Positions 6,735 to 15,558 of a stretch of DNA of 64,000 nt are shown here, piece after piece (the stretch's first letter is position 1; each line of letters opens with the position of its first letter). Both the position numbers and the translations under genes were made by a program. The notes below the pieces were generated by a model that saw only the letters and a list, made by a program, of their open reading frames with translations, did not search any database and was not told the DNA's origin. Where the stretch lies: NCBI GenBank assembly GCA_000620205.1, contig JHVP01000002.1, forward strand, positions 186,001 to 250,000. Direction: 5' to 3'. The DNA is from Geodermatophilaceae bacterium URHA0031. Its GTDB lineage: Bacteria; Actinomycetota; Actinomycetes; Mycobacteriales; Geodermatophilaceae.

Positions 6735-9700
6735 GTGCCCCTCCCCCGTCCCCGCAGCGCCGATCCGGTGCGCGACCGCAGCTGGACGTTGCGGTCCCTC
6801 GACGGGGCCGTCGACGTCGACGTCCGGGCACCCGAGGGCGGGGTGCTCGCCGACGTCGCGGACGCCCTGAGCAGCGGTCTCCGACTCCCGGAGGTCCGGT
6901 TGTGGGCCGGGTCGGTGGAGCTGCCCCCGCACACGCCCCTCACCAGCCCGTTGCTGCGCCACGGCGCCGTCCTCGGGCTGGGTCACCCCGGGCCGCGTGA
7001 GGCGTCCGGTGCCGGGTCCGGCGCCCTGGAGCTGCACGTCGTCGGCGGGCCCGACGCCGGTCGCACCCTGCCGCTCGGCCAGGGTCCGCTGGTGCTCGGT
7101 CGCGGCGCCGGGTGCGGGCTGCCCCTCGCCGACCCGGACGTGTCCCGTCGGCACGCCGTCGTCTCGGTGGCGGCCGGCCGGGTGACCGTGGCCGATCTCG
7201 GTTCGTCGAACGGGACCACGCTCTCCGGCGGCGGGGCGCCCGGCACGCCGGTCGGCCCGCTCGCGCAGGAGTGGCCGGTCGACGGGGTCCTGCGGGTCGG
7301 CTCCAGTGCGCTGCGGCTCACCGGTCCGCGCGGTGCACCCCTGGAGCAGACGCCCACCGCAGGAGGGAGGCGGCTGCTGCGCCCGCTCGGCTCACCACCC
7401 CGGCCACCGGGGACCGCGGTCGTCCGGCTCCCGGCCCCGCCGGTCCAGGGGCCCCGACGCCGCCTGGGCTGGGTCGCCGTCGCGTTGCCGGCGGTGGGCG
7501 GCCTGCTGATGGCGTGGCTGCTGTCCGCTCCCCAGTTCCTCTTCTTCGCCCTGCTCAGCCCGCTGGTCGCGGTCGCCGGCTGGGCGTCGGACCGGGTCAC
7601 CGGTCGGCGCAGCCACCGCCGCGCCATGGCCGACCACGCCCTCGCGCGGGCACTCGCGGACGGCCAGCTCGCTGCCGCCGTCGGCGCCGACCTGGCCGAC
7701 CGGGACGACGACCAGCCGGACCCGGCGGCGTTGGCTGCAGCGGCGCGGCGCCGGTGCAGCCCGTTGTGGTCGCGCTCCGGCGAGTCCGGCGGCCTCACGG
7801 TCCGGTTGGGCACCGGCACCGGACCGACCGGCGTCACCCGGGTCGACCCCGACGGGAGCACGACCGCGGCGGTCACCGAGCACGTGCCCGTCGTGCTGTC
7901 GCTGACCGCGACCGCGACCGGGAGCCTGGGCATCGTGGGTCCTCGTGCACCTGCCCTGGGCATCGCGCGCTCCGTGCTCTGCCAGCTCGCCGCCCTCACC
8001 TCACCGGCGCAGCTGGACGTGGTGCTGGTCTGCACCCGCGAGCGGGTGGCCGACTGGGCGTGGACGACCTGGCTGCCGCACCTGACTGCCGTCGCGCTCC
8101 CCGGCAACGGCGTGCCGGCACGCCTCCTGGACGCCGCGGGGACGGCGGGAGCGGCGCCGCGCACGCTGGTGGTCCTGGACGGTCCGGTCGAGCCGCCCGT
8201 CGCCGAGTCCCTCGCCCGCGGGGCCGACCGGCTGGTCAGGCTGGACCTCGGCGACTCCGAGGCGGCGCTGGCGTTGCCGGCAGCCGCTCGGCTGGAGGTG
8301 ACCGGCGAGACGGGCACGAGCGGACGGCTGCGCGCCCCGGGGTCGGGCCAGGAGCGCGTGCTCGTCCCGGACGCGGTCAGCGCCGCCACGGCCGCCGGGA
8401 TCGCCCGCGACCTCGCCGGGCTGACCGTCCTCCCACCGGCCGGCATGCTGCCGGACAGCTCCCGACTGCTCGACCTGCCCTCCACCGGACTGGGACTGTC
8501 CACCGGCGGCGGGGTCGAGGGCTCGTGGGTCCGCCACCGCGATCGGCTGCTCGCGGTCCTGGGGTCCACCGGCCCGGACGCCCTCGGCATCGACCTGGTC
8601 GCCGACGGACCGCACGCGCTGGTCGCCGGGACCACGGGCTCGGGGAAGTCCGAGCTGCTGCAGACCCTCGTCGCCAGCCTGGCCCTGCACCACCCACCGG
8701 ACCGGTGCAGTTTCCTGCTGGTCGACTACAAGGGCGGGGCGGCGTTCGGTGAGGCCTCCACGCTGCCGCACACCGTCGGCCTGCTCACCGACCTGGACCA
8801 CCAGTCGACGGCCCGGGCCCTGCGCTCGCTGTCGGCCGAGCTGACCCGTCGCGAGCGGCTGCTCGCCGACCACCGTGCGCGCGACCTCACCGACCTGCCG
8901 GACGCGATCGCCGTGAGCCGGCTGGTCATCGTCGTCGACGAGTTCGCGACCCTGGCCGAGGAGCTCCCCGGCTTCGTGACCGGCCTGGTCGGCATCGCAC
9001 AGCGCGGCCGTTCCCTCGGGGTGCACCTGGTGCTGGCCACGCAGCGCCCCGCCGGCGTGCTCAGCCCGGAGATCCGGGCGAACACGTCCCTGCGGATCTG
9101 CCTGCGCACGACCGACGAGACCGACGCCCGGGACGTCCTGGGCAGCGCCGCCGCCGCGCACCTGCCGGCCGACCGCCCGGGGCGGGCCTACCTGCGGACC
9201 GGCTCGGCACCCCCGGTGCTCTTCCAGGTCGCCCGGGTGTCCGGCGTGCCGGCCACCGGCGGCACCACGGTGACCGTGCGGCGACGCCCCTGGCCGCCGG
9301 TGCCCGAGGCCCCGCCGTGCCCGCCCGCCGACCCCGGCGCGACCAGCGACCTGGCGCGGCTGGTCGCCGCGCTGGACGTCCGGTCGCGGTCTGCGGGGCT
9401 GCACCCGGTCGACCGGCCGTGGTTGCCGCCGCTGCCCGAGCAGCTGCCGGCCGAGGACCTGGACCGGTGGGCGACCGGCGCCCGCCCGACCCGGCTGCGG
9501 ATCGGCCTGCTGGACGTCCCCGACGCCCAGCTGCAGGCACCGCTCGAGCTGGACCTGGCCGCGGCCGGCGGCTGGCTGCTGGTCGGCGGTCCCCGCAGCG
9601 GCCGGACGACGGCACTGCGCACGGTGCTCGGGGAGGCGGTGCACCAGCTGCCACCGAGCCGGCTGCACGTGCACGTCCTGGACCACGGCGGCGGCGCGCT

Positions 9701-10907
9701 CGCCCGGGACGCCACGGCCCTCCCGCACTGCGGCACTGCCGTCGGCCGGGACGACGCCCACCGGACACTGCGGCTGCTCACCCGGCTCGGTGCAGAGGTC
9801 GACCGCCGCCGCGTCGACGGCCCGACGCCGGACCAGCCGCTGCTGCTGGTGCTCGTCGACGGCCAGGAGAGCCTGGCGGCGCAGCTGGAGGAGGCCGACC
9901 CGGCCACCGGTTCCGCAGGTCTCCTGCGGCTGGTACGGGACGGCGCCGCCGTGGGGGTCACCGTGCTGCTCACCGCCGACCGCGCCGTGCCCGGCGGCAG
10001 GCTGGCCGGCGCCGTCCGCAACCGGTTGGTCCTGCCGCTGCCCGACCGCGCCGACTACGCGGTGGCGGGCGTGCCGGCGCGGGCGGTCCCCGGTTCCCGT
10101 CCGCCGGGTCGAGCCCTGGTCGGCGAGGACGCCGTCGAAGGTCAGCTGGCGCTGCCCCGGGAGCACTGCCCCGCGCTGTCCGACACGCCGGACGTCGGGT
10201 CGGCGACAGGGCCGATCCGGGTGTCGGTGCTGCCGCCCGACCCCGAGCTGGAGCTCCCCACCGCCACCGACACGGCCGCCGCCGGTGGGCTCTGGCTTCC
10301 GCTGGGGCCCGGCGGCGACGACGGCGCGCCCGTGGGCATCGACCTGCACCGGGCCGGCGGGCTGCTCGTCGTCGGCCCGCCCGGCAGTGGGCGGTCCAGC
10401 GCACTGCACGCCTTCGCCCGGCACTGCGCGGCCGCCGGTGCGGCCGTGGTGGAGCTGGGACCCGAGCACGGGTCCAGCGCGGCCGGCGAGGAGCCGAGCC
10501 GGGAGCCGGTCCGCCTCGACCGGCGGGACCCCGACGCGCTCCGCACCTGGCTCGCCAGCCGGGACGGACGTCGGCCGGCGGTCGCCGTCGTGGACGACCT
10601 CGCGACCCTGCCGGAACCGGTCGCCGACCTGCTGACGGCACCGCTGCCGCCACCGACGCGGCTGTTCCTGCTCGCCGCCGGCACGGCCGCGGAGCTGGCC
10701 GGTTCCTTCCGCGGTCCAGCGGTCGCCCTGCGCCGCCACCGGACGGCTCTGCTGCTGCGCCCCACCCCGGGCGACGCCGAGCTGTTCGGCCTGCGCACCC
10801 CGCGCAGCCCGCTCCCCCCGCGTCCCGGCGCCGGCTGGCTGCTCACGCCCAGCGCGGTCAGCCGCGTGCAGGTCGCCCGGCGCCGACGGCCGGCGGGGTC
10901 GTCGTGA
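6735..10907 (+). CDS. eccC-like: FHA-containing EccC-type FtsK/SpoIIIE ATPase of type VII secretion
   Basis: A 1390-residue protein combining an N-terminal ubiquitin-like/FHA portion with a type VII secretion motor. The FHA domain lies near residues 95-200 (L-G-R-G, D-V-S-R-R-H-A, L-G-S-S-N-G-T). Two membrane helices follow near 250-290, then three RecA-like ATPase domains. The first is canonical: T-T-G-S-G-K-S at about 635 and V-I-V-V-D-E-F near 735. The second (G-P-R-S-G-R-T-T, about 950) and third (G-P-P-G-S-G-R-S-S, about 1210) have Arg in place of the P-loop Lys, as expected for regulatory domains. It would sit in the membrane and power export of WXG100 proteins. No EccB, EccD, EccE or mycosin gene is nearby. 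GTG 6735 is the only plausible early start. Confidence 0.85.
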   Translation: MPLPRPRSADPVRDRSWTLRSLDGAVDVDVRAPEGGVLADVADALSSGLRLPEVRLWAGSVELPPHTPLTSPLLRHGAVLGLGHPGPREASGAGSGALELHVVGGPDAGRTLPLGQGPLVLGRGAGCGLPLADPDVSRRHAVVSVAAGRVTVADLGSSNGTTLSGGGAPGTPVGPLAQEWPVDGVLRVGSSALRLTGPRGAPLEQTPTAGGRRLLRPLGSPPRPPGTAVVRLPAPPVQGPRRRLGWVAVALPAVGGLLMAWLLSAPQFLFFALLSPLVAVAGWASDRVTGRRSHRRAMADHALARALADGQLAAAVGADLADRDDDQPDPAALAAAARRRCSPLWSRSGESGGLTVRLGTGTGPTGVTRVDPDGSTTAAVTEHVPVVLSLTATATGSLGIVGPRAPALGIARSVLCQLAALTSPAQLDVVLVCTRERVADWAWTTWLPHLTAVALPGNGVPARLLDAAGTAGAAPRTLVVLDGPVEPPVAESLARGADRLVRLDLGDSEAALALPAAARLEVTGETGTSGRLRAPGSGQERVLVPDAVSAATAAGIARDLAGLTVLPPAGMLPDSSRLLDLPSTGLGLSTGGGVEGSWVRHRDRLLAVLGSTGPDALGIDLVADGPHALVAGTTGSGKSELLQTLVASLALHHPPDRCSFLLVDYKGGAAFGEASTLPHTVGLLTDLDHQSTARALRSLSAELTRRERLLADHRARDLTDLPDAIAVSRLVIVVDEFATLAEELPGFVTGLVGIAQRGRSLGVHLVLATQRPAGVLSPEIRANTSLRICLRTTDETDARDVLGSAAAAHLPADRPGRAYLRTGSAPPVLFQVARVSGVPATGGTTVTVRRRPWPPVPEAPPCPPADPGATSDLARLVAALDVRSRSAGLHPVDRPWLPPLPEQLPAEDLDRWATGARPTRLRIGLLDVPDAQLQAPLELDLAAAGGWLLVGGPRSGRTTALRTVLGEAVHQLPPSRLHVHVLDHGGGALARDATALPHCGTAVGRDDAHRTLRLLTRLGAEVDRRRVDGPTPDQPLLLVLVDGQESLAAQLEEADPATGSAGLLRLVRDGAAVGVTVLLTADRAVPGGRLAGAVRNRLVLPLPDRADYAVAGVPARAVPGSRPPGRALVGEDAVEGQLALPREHCPALSDTPDVGSATGPIRVSVLPPDPELELPTATDTAAAGGLWLPLGPGGDDGAPVGIDLHRAGGLLVVGPPGSGRSSALHAFARHCAAAGAAVVELGPEHGSSAAGEEPSREPVRLDRRDPDALRTWLASRDGRRPAVAVVDDLATLPEPVADLLTAPLPPPTRLFLLAAGTAAELAGSFRGPAVALRRHRTALLLRPTPGDAELFGLRTPRSPLPPRPGAGWLLTPSAVSRVQVARRRRPAGSS

Positions 10908-10925
10908 GTCGGGTCGTCGTGAGCC
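10896..10925 (+). repeat. 15-base tandem duplication covering the eccC-like stop codon
   Basis: Two adjacent copies, GGGTCGTCGTGAGTC (10896-10910) and GGGTCGTCGTGAGCC (10911-10925), differ at one base. The stop TGA of the ATPase gene is in the first copy, and the second copy carries a duplicate in-frame TGA. Confidence 0.7.
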
Positions 10926-10960
10926 GCGTCGGCAGAGCGGCCCGGCCGGCCCACCCCGCC

Positions 10961-11464
10961 TCAGAGGAGCTCGAGCGCCGGGCCGATCTCCTGGGTGGCG
11001 TACCAGGCCAGCTCGTGACCCTCGGCCTGGTCGACGACGAACTGGGCGTCCTCGCTGCCCAGGTCGGCCTCCAGCACCACGTCGACCGCGGACCGGACGT
11101 CCTCCTCGGCCTCAGCGACGTCGATGTGGGCACTGGCGACGTCGGTGAGCGTCACGTCCGCCGTGGTGCGCGCCGCACCTGCGTCGGCGGCGTCGTCCAG
11201 GATCGGCGTGACCGAGGCGTCCGGGACGTCCGCGGCCAGGACGACCCGCCGGCGGGCCGCTGTCGGGTCGACGTCCATGAGCCGCAGGCTCGCCCGGGCC
11301 GCCGCGATCAGGGCGGCGTACTCGAGCTCCTCGTCACCCTCGCTGAGCTCGTAGAAGCTGCGCAGCTGCGGCGTGACCGTGAAGACCGTCAGCGGTCCGG
11401 CCAGTCGGCCCTCCTCGAGCAACCGCTGCAGCACGGTCGTCGTGGCCGGCAGGTACACGCGCAC
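10961..11464 (-). CDS. DUF6912-like conserved actinobacterial protein
   Basis: A 167-residue soluble protein that opens M-R-V-Y-L-P-A-T-T and has F-T-V-T-P-Q-L-R-S-F-Y near residue 30, E-E-L-E-Y-A-A-L near 45 and A-A-D-V-P-D near 78, followed by an acidic C-terminal half. This resembles an actinobacterial family of unknown function (DUF6912). GTG 11462-11464 has GAGGGAGG about ten bases upstream. It is convergent with the EccC-like gene and upstream of nothing obvious on its own strand, so it appears to be a single-gene transcript. Confidence 0.65.
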   Translation of the reverse strand: MRVYLPATTTVLQRLLEEGRLAGPLTVFTVTPQLRSFYELSEGDEELEYAALIAAARASLRLMDVDPTAARRRVVLAADVPDASVTPILDDAADAGAARTTADVTLTDVASAHIDVAEAEEDVRSAVDVVLEADLGSEDAQFVVDQAEGHELAWYATQEIGPALELL

Positions 11465-11549
11465 CCGGTTCGCCTCCCTCTGTCGTCGGACAGCGACCGT
11501 AACGTCGCCGGTCCGCCGATCTTCCCGGCCCGGGTGTGCAGCGTCCCCG

Positions 11550-12962
11550 TCAGGCGGCCAGCTCGACGAGGTAGGCGACCTCCTGCTCGATCAGGTCGGC
11601 GAGGGCGTCGACGTCGCTGATGCTGTCCCGGTCGGCGTTCAGGCTGACGTACACGGTGCCGTCGTAGCTCGTCATACCGATGGCCAGCCCTTGGCCCCGC
11701 GCCAGCGGCACGACCGGGAAGACCTCCAGCATCCGGGCGCCGCCGGCGTAGAGCGGGACCTGCGGCCCCGGCACGTTGGTGACGACGAGGTTGAACAGCC
11801 GGCGGGACAGGCCACTGGCCGCCCGGGCACCCAGGGCGTGCAGCGTCGGGGGCGCGAAGCCCGACAGGGCGCTGAGCGTGTCCGCGCCCACCGACTGGCT
11901 GCGCGGGGCCAGTCCGCGCATGGCATAGCTGATCCGGGTCAGGCGCACCCGGGGGTTGGGCTCCCCCACCGGCAGGTCGACCAGGAAGGAGCGCACCTCG
12001 TTGGTGGCCGACTCGTCCTCGTTGCGGACCGACACCGGGACCAGGGCGCGCACCGAGGTGCTGCCGACCACCGGCTCACCGCGGGACAGCAGCCACTCCC
12101 GGAGAGCTCCGGTCACCGAGGTGAGCAGGACGTCGTTGACGGTCCCGCCGTGGGCCTTGCGCACCGTGCGGAGGTCCTCGAGCGAGGCCCGCGCCACCGC
12201 CACCCGGCGCTGCCGCCCGATCGGGGCGTTCAGCGGGCTCATCGGGGCCGGGGACACCGCCGTCCGGGCGAGCGCCGCGACCAGCCCGCCGGCGACGCCG
12301 GCCCAGCGGCCCGCCGTGGCCCGCAGGTCCCCCGCGGCCGTGCGGGCGGTGTCGAGCACCGTCGAGGGCCGCCTGAGGTAGTCCTCCCACGCCTCCCACA
12401 CCAGTGCCGCCGGGCCGGGTGGCCGGCGCGGGCGCCACTCGTCGGCCGACTCCGGCAGCGACCGGACCGCGTCGGGTTCGGGATCGAGGATGACCTGACC
12501 GATGTCGATCGCGCCCAGCCCGTCGACCAGGGCGGGATGGGTCTTGGTCACCACGGCCGTCCGGTCGCCGGCGAGCCCCTCGACGAGGTACATCTCCCAC
12601 AGCGGGCGGCTGTGGTCCAGCGGTCGTGCGGTGAGCCGGGCGACCAGGTCGAGCAGCTGCCCCTCGCTGCCCGGGCGGGGCAGCGCCGAGCGGCGGACGT
12701 GGTAGCTGATGTCGAAGTCCGGGTCGTCCACCCAGGCCGGGTTGGCGAGGTGGCCGGGCACCTCGACGACCTTCTGCCGGTACCGGGGCACGAGGGGCAG
12801 CCGGGTGCGCACCAGCTCGATCAGTGCCTCGTGGTCCAGACCGCCGTCGGGACGGTCCAGCACGATGACCCCACCGACGTGCATCGGCGTGCCGGGTTCC
12901 TCCAGGTAGAGGAAGGAGGCTTCCAGTGCGGTGAGCCGTTCGACCAACGTGACCTCCCCCAC
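11550..12962 (-). CDS. WS/DGAT-family acyltransferase (wax ester/triacylglycerol synthase)
   Basis: A 470-residue member of the wax ester synthase/diacylglycerol acyltransferase family, which joins acyl-CoA to diacylglycerol or alcohols for storage lipid. Family blocks are complete: L-T-A-L-E-A-S-F-L-Y-L-E, P-L-W-E-M-Y-L-V-E-G-L, the active-site block K-T-H-P-A-L-V-D-G, N-D-V-L-L-T-S-V-T-G, V-T-N-V-P-G-P-Q and the C-terminal N-A-D-R-D. The usual H-H-x-x-x-D-G reads H-P-A-L-V-D-G, so the second His is Pro. Two starts are possible: GTG 12962, or TTG 12947, which has GGGGGAGG five bases upstream and gives the more typical beginning. The M. tuberculosis block also has a WS/DGAT here (Rv3234c). 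Confidence 0.85.
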   Translation of the reverse strand: MGEVTLVERLTALEASFLYLEEPGTPMHVGGVIVLDRPDGGLDHEALIELVRTRLPLVPRYRQKVVEVPGHLANPAWVDDPDFDISYHVRRSALPRPGSEGQLLDLVARLTARPLDHSRPLWEMYLVEGLAGDRTAVVTKTHPALVDGLGAIDIGQVILDPEPDAVRSLPESADEWRPRRPPGPAALVWEAWEDYLRRPSTVLDTARTAAGDLRATAGRWAGVAGGLVAALARTAVSPAPMSPLNAPIGRQRRVAVARASLEDLRTVRKAHGGTVNDVLLTSVTGALREWLLSRGEPVVGSTSVRALVPVSVRNEDESATNEVRSFLVDLPVGEPNPRVRLTRISYAMRGLAPRSQSVGADTLSALSGFAPPTLHALGARAASGLSRRLFNLVVTNVPGPQVPLYAGGARMLEVFPVVPLARGQGLAIGMTSYDGTVYVSLNADRDSISDVDALADLIEQEVAYLVELAA

Positions 12963-13026
12963 TGAGCGTCGTCACACGCTACGTCGAGGCGGCTGACGTG
13001 CACACCCCGCCCCCCACGCGCCCGGT

Positions 13027-14307
13027 TCAGCGGCGCCGGCGGGCCCGTCTGCCGGCCGGCTCGGCCACCCCGCCCAGCCCCGCGGCGAGCGACCGCAGTG
13101 CGGTGCGCAGCGCCGAGTGCGGAGCGACCTCGGCGAGCGTGCGCCCCACGGCGAGCGCCGCGTCGGTGGCCCTGCGGTCGGCCGGGAGGAACGCCGTGAC
13201 CTCCCGGCCGGTGAAGCGGCCGAGTGCCGCGGCGATCTCCTGGCGGGCGTCCCCGGGGACCGGCCCGCGACGGACCTGGTTCACCACGACCACCGGTTCG
13301 ACCTCGGGCAGCGCGTCCCGCAGCTCGGCGAGCGCCCGGACCGTGCGCTGCAGCGCCACCGGATCGGCCCCGCTGACGCAGAGCACCTGGTCGGCGGACT
13401 CCAGCACCGTCAGCGTCGCACCGTTGCGGCGCGGGGCCGCGGTGTCGAAGGAGATCTCCTCGTCCTCCTCCAGGGAGAACGCGCAGTCCACCACGGTCAG
13501 CGCCGCCAGCCGACGGGCCTCCTCGAGCACCACCTCGACGGCGCGTGGCCGCAGCTCGGGCCACCGATCGGCCCGGGCCAACCCGGTGAGGACCCGCAGG
13601 TGCGGGTTCACCGACCAGGCCAGCCGGGCCAGCGCCGCCCGGTCGAGCGTCCCCGCGGTCGCCTGCCGGGCCGCGGCCGCCACCCCGGGCGACTCGTCGA
13701 GCAGGCCCAGGACCTGTGCGACGACCCCGCCGTACACGTCTGCGTCCACCAGCAGGGTCGACACCTCCAGGCGCGCCGCCTCGTCGGCCAGGCCGACGGC
13801 GACGGTGGTGCGCCCCGGCGCGCCCGTCGGACCCCAGACGGCCACCACCCGCCCCCGCCCCGCCGGTTCGGCGCCGGGGTCCGGTGGCAGACCGAGCGCG
13901 GGCAGCGCGGCGCGTGGGTCGGCGACGTCGTGCCCGGCCGCCGGGACGCCGGTCACCGCCTCGCGCAGTGCCCGGGCGATCTCCTCCGGCTCGGCATCGG
14001 CCGGCAGCACGCGGACCACGCCGAGCTGCCGCAGCCGCTCGGCCGCGCCGGTGTCCCCGGGCTCCACCAGGCCCACGACGGCGACGCCGGCCGCGTGCAA
14101 CCGGGCCACCGCGGAGCCGTCGAGCCGGCGCAGCTCGGCCGACAGCAGCGCGGCCTGCCCGGTGCCCGTCGTCGCGGCGGCGAGCAGCTCGGCGACGTCG
14201 ACGCAGCGCCGGACGACGGTGACACCGTGGTCCTCGCGGTCGAGCGCCCCGACCAGCTCGGACTCCCACGCCGCCCCGGTGACGGCGGTGAAGACCTGCA
14301 GCGCCAT
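13027..14307 (-). CDS. CpaE-like ParA/MinD-family ATPase (Flp pilus assembly type)
   Basis: A 426-residue protein with an N-terminal receiver-like region (residues 1-125, alpha/beta with G-L-V-E-P-G-D-T-G) and a C-terminal P-loop ATPase. The P-loop is G-P-T-G-A-P-G-R-T-T, lacking the signature lysines of ParA/MinD. L-L-V-D-A-D-V-Y-G-G and V-V-D-C-A-F-S-L are the switch and Walker-B-like strands. This layout matches CpaE/TadZ proteins that place Flp/Tad pili. The C-terminus is Arg-rich (RRARRRR). It overlaps the SAF-domain gene by one base (TGATG), so the two form an operon. No pilin, TadA or other tad gene is in the window. Confidence 0.75.
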   Translation of the reverse strand: MALQVFTAVTGAAWESELVGALDREDHGVTVVRRCVDVAELLAAATTGTGQAALLSAELRRLDGSAVARLHAAGVAVVGLVEPGDTGAAERLRQLGVVRVLPADAEPEEIARALREAVTGVPAAGHDVADPRAALPALGLPPDPGAEPAGRGRVVAVWGPTGAPGRTTVAVGLADEAARLEVSTLLVDADVYGGVVAQVLGLLDESPGVAAAARQATAGTLDRAALARLAWSVNPHLRVLTGLARADRWPELRPRAVEVVLEEARRLAALTVVDCAFSLEEDEEISFDTAAPRRNGATLTVLESADQVLCVSGADPVALQRTVRALAELRDALPEVEPVVVVNQVRRGPVPGDARQEIAAALGRFTGREVTAFLPADRRATDAALAVGRTLAEVAPHSALRTALRSLAAGLGGVAEPAGRRARRRR

Positions 14308-15074
14308 CAGCCGGTGGGGCCGGCCGGGCTGCTGCCCGTGGCCGACCCGGTCGGACCGGCGCCTGCCGGGGCGGATCCCACCCCGGGCCCGGCGTCCACG
14401 GACTCCCGGACGACCACCACGAGCCCGCGGCCACCGATGGCGCCGAGCACGTCGGCGGCGTCCTCGCCCGGCACGCCGACGACGACCTGCACGGTGGTCG
14501 TCGCCGTGGAGAGCACGCCGTCGCCCCGACCGGTCACCGCCTGAACAGTGGCGGCGGACACCACGAGGTCGACGTCCCCACCGGTCTGTCCGGTGGCACC
14601 GACGGCGGGGTCGGCCACCGCGTACACGTCCACGAGCTGCCCCCGGGTCAGTCCGGGCGGGACGAACCCGGCCTGGACCGGCAGGGCCAGCTGCACCAGG
14701 CCGGTGGCCTCCTCCAGCGCCGAGCGCGGCAGCAGCTCCCCCGCCCGGACCCCCCGGCCCAGGACCCTGCCCTCCGGGCGCGTGCTGGTCGCCAGGTACT
14801 GCCCGGCGACGTCGTCCAACCGGACCGGGACCGCCACGAGGTCGTCGGCATCGAGCACCGTGCCGGCGGCGAGGTCGCCGCCGGCCGACCAGACGGGGAC
14901 CGTCGCGTCGGCCCCGGTGACGACCCGCGCGCCCAGGAGCACCGATCCCAGGACGAGCAGCACACCGAGGACGAGCCGCAGGTCGAGCCATCGGGGTGGT
15001 CGCACCCGCCGCGGCACCGGGCTCGGGGCGGCCTCGGTGCGGCCGGCGGGCGGTGCCGCGGTGGTCGCACTCAT
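14307..15074 (-). CDS. SAF-domain protein, CpaB/RcpC-like
   Basis: A 255-residue protein with a cytoplasmic Pro/Arg-rich start, one membrane helix (LRLVLGVLLVLGSVLLGARV, residues 32-51), a SAF domain (D-L-A-A-G-T-V-L-D-A-D-D-L-V, then Y-L-A-T-S-T-R-P-E-G-R-V-L and V-R-A-G-E-L-L-P), and a C-terminal region with G-Q-L-V-D-V-Y-A-V. SAF proteins of the CpaB group help assemble Flp pili across the envelope. The tail is Gly/Pro/Ala-rich. Stop and the next start overlap (TGATG), coupling it to the CpaE-like gene. ATG 15072-15074 is well supported. Confidence 0.75.
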   Translation of the reverse strand: MSATTAAPPAGRTEAAPSPVPRRVRPPRWLDLRLVLGVLLVLGSVLLGARVVTGADATVPVWSAGGDLAAGTVLDADDLVAVPVRLDDVAGQYLATSTRPEGRVLGRGVRAGELLPRSALEEATGLVQLALPVQAGFVPPGLTRGQLVDVYAVADPAVGATGQTGGDVDLVVSAATVQAVTGRGDGVLSTATTTVQVVVGVPGEDAADVLGAIGGRGLVVVVRESVDAGPGVGSAPAGAGPTGSATGSSPAGPTG

Positions 15075-15191
15075 GGGTCGGTCGCACCTCGCTCGTCCTG
15101 TCCTCCACCGGCGTGCGGGCGCACCGCCGACCTCGCCCTGGTCGGGCGCGGAGGGAGATCATGACCGAGGCACCGGCGGCTGCGCAGCGTT

Positions 15192-15211
15192 GTCCACACC
15201 TTCGGGTGGAC
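15192..15211 (+). terminator. Small UUCG-type hairpin upstream of the BldC-like gene
   Basis: GTCCAC (15192-15197) and GTGGAC (15206-15211) pair around C-TTCG-G, a very stable tetraloop. It lies about 65 bases before the BldC-like start and could be an attenuator or a leader hairpin; which is not known. Confidence 0.35.
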
Positions 15212-15275
15212 GACGGGGCCCACTGTCACCCGGCTGCCACACTGGCGGGCACCTTCGACGGGAGAACACCCACCC

Positions 15276-15518
15276 ATGGCCACCCAGCGCTTCCTGACCC
15301 TCGACGACGTCGCGGAGATCCTCAACGTCTCGTGGTCGCAGGCCTACGCGCTGGTCCGCCGCAAGGAGCTGATCGCCATCCAGATCGGCGGCCGCGGCCA
15401 GTGGCGGGTCGAGAAGGACGAGCTGGAGCGGTTCATCCAGCAGAAGTACGCCGAGGCCCGGGCCGGCACCGTGACCGAGCCGGCGGCGGACGACGCGGAG
15501 GTCGACTCCTCGCACTGA
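15276..15518 (+). CDS. BldC-like MerR-family helix-turn-helix regulator
   Basis: An 80-residue protein that is mostly a winged MerR-type DNA-binding domain: F-L-T-L-D-D-V-A-E-I-L-N-V-S-W-S-Q-A-Y-A-L-V-R-R-K-E-L at residues 6-32, then I-G-G-R-G-Q-W-R-V-E-K-D-E-L-E-R-F-I. There is no effector or dimerisation domain, as in BldC of Streptomyces, which controls developmental genes by head-to-tail binding. The last 20 residues are acidic. It is widely conserved in actinobacteria as a global regulator. The ATG at 15276 has GACGGGAG upstream. It is divergent from the CpaB/CpaE-like pair. Confidence 0.8.
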   Translation: MATQRFLTLDDVAEILNVSWSQAYALVRRKELIAIQIGGRGQWRVEKDELERFIQQKYAEARAGTVTEPAADDAEVDSSH

Positions 15519-15558
15519 CCGGGCACCGCTGATCCGGCAGCGGTGACGCAGCCGGTCG

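Noticed and set aside
8001-10739. 912-residue minus-strand frame opposite the EccC-like gene
   Set aside because: Arg/Gly/Gln-rich composition with no motif; the EccC ATPase frame on the plus strand is clearly coding.
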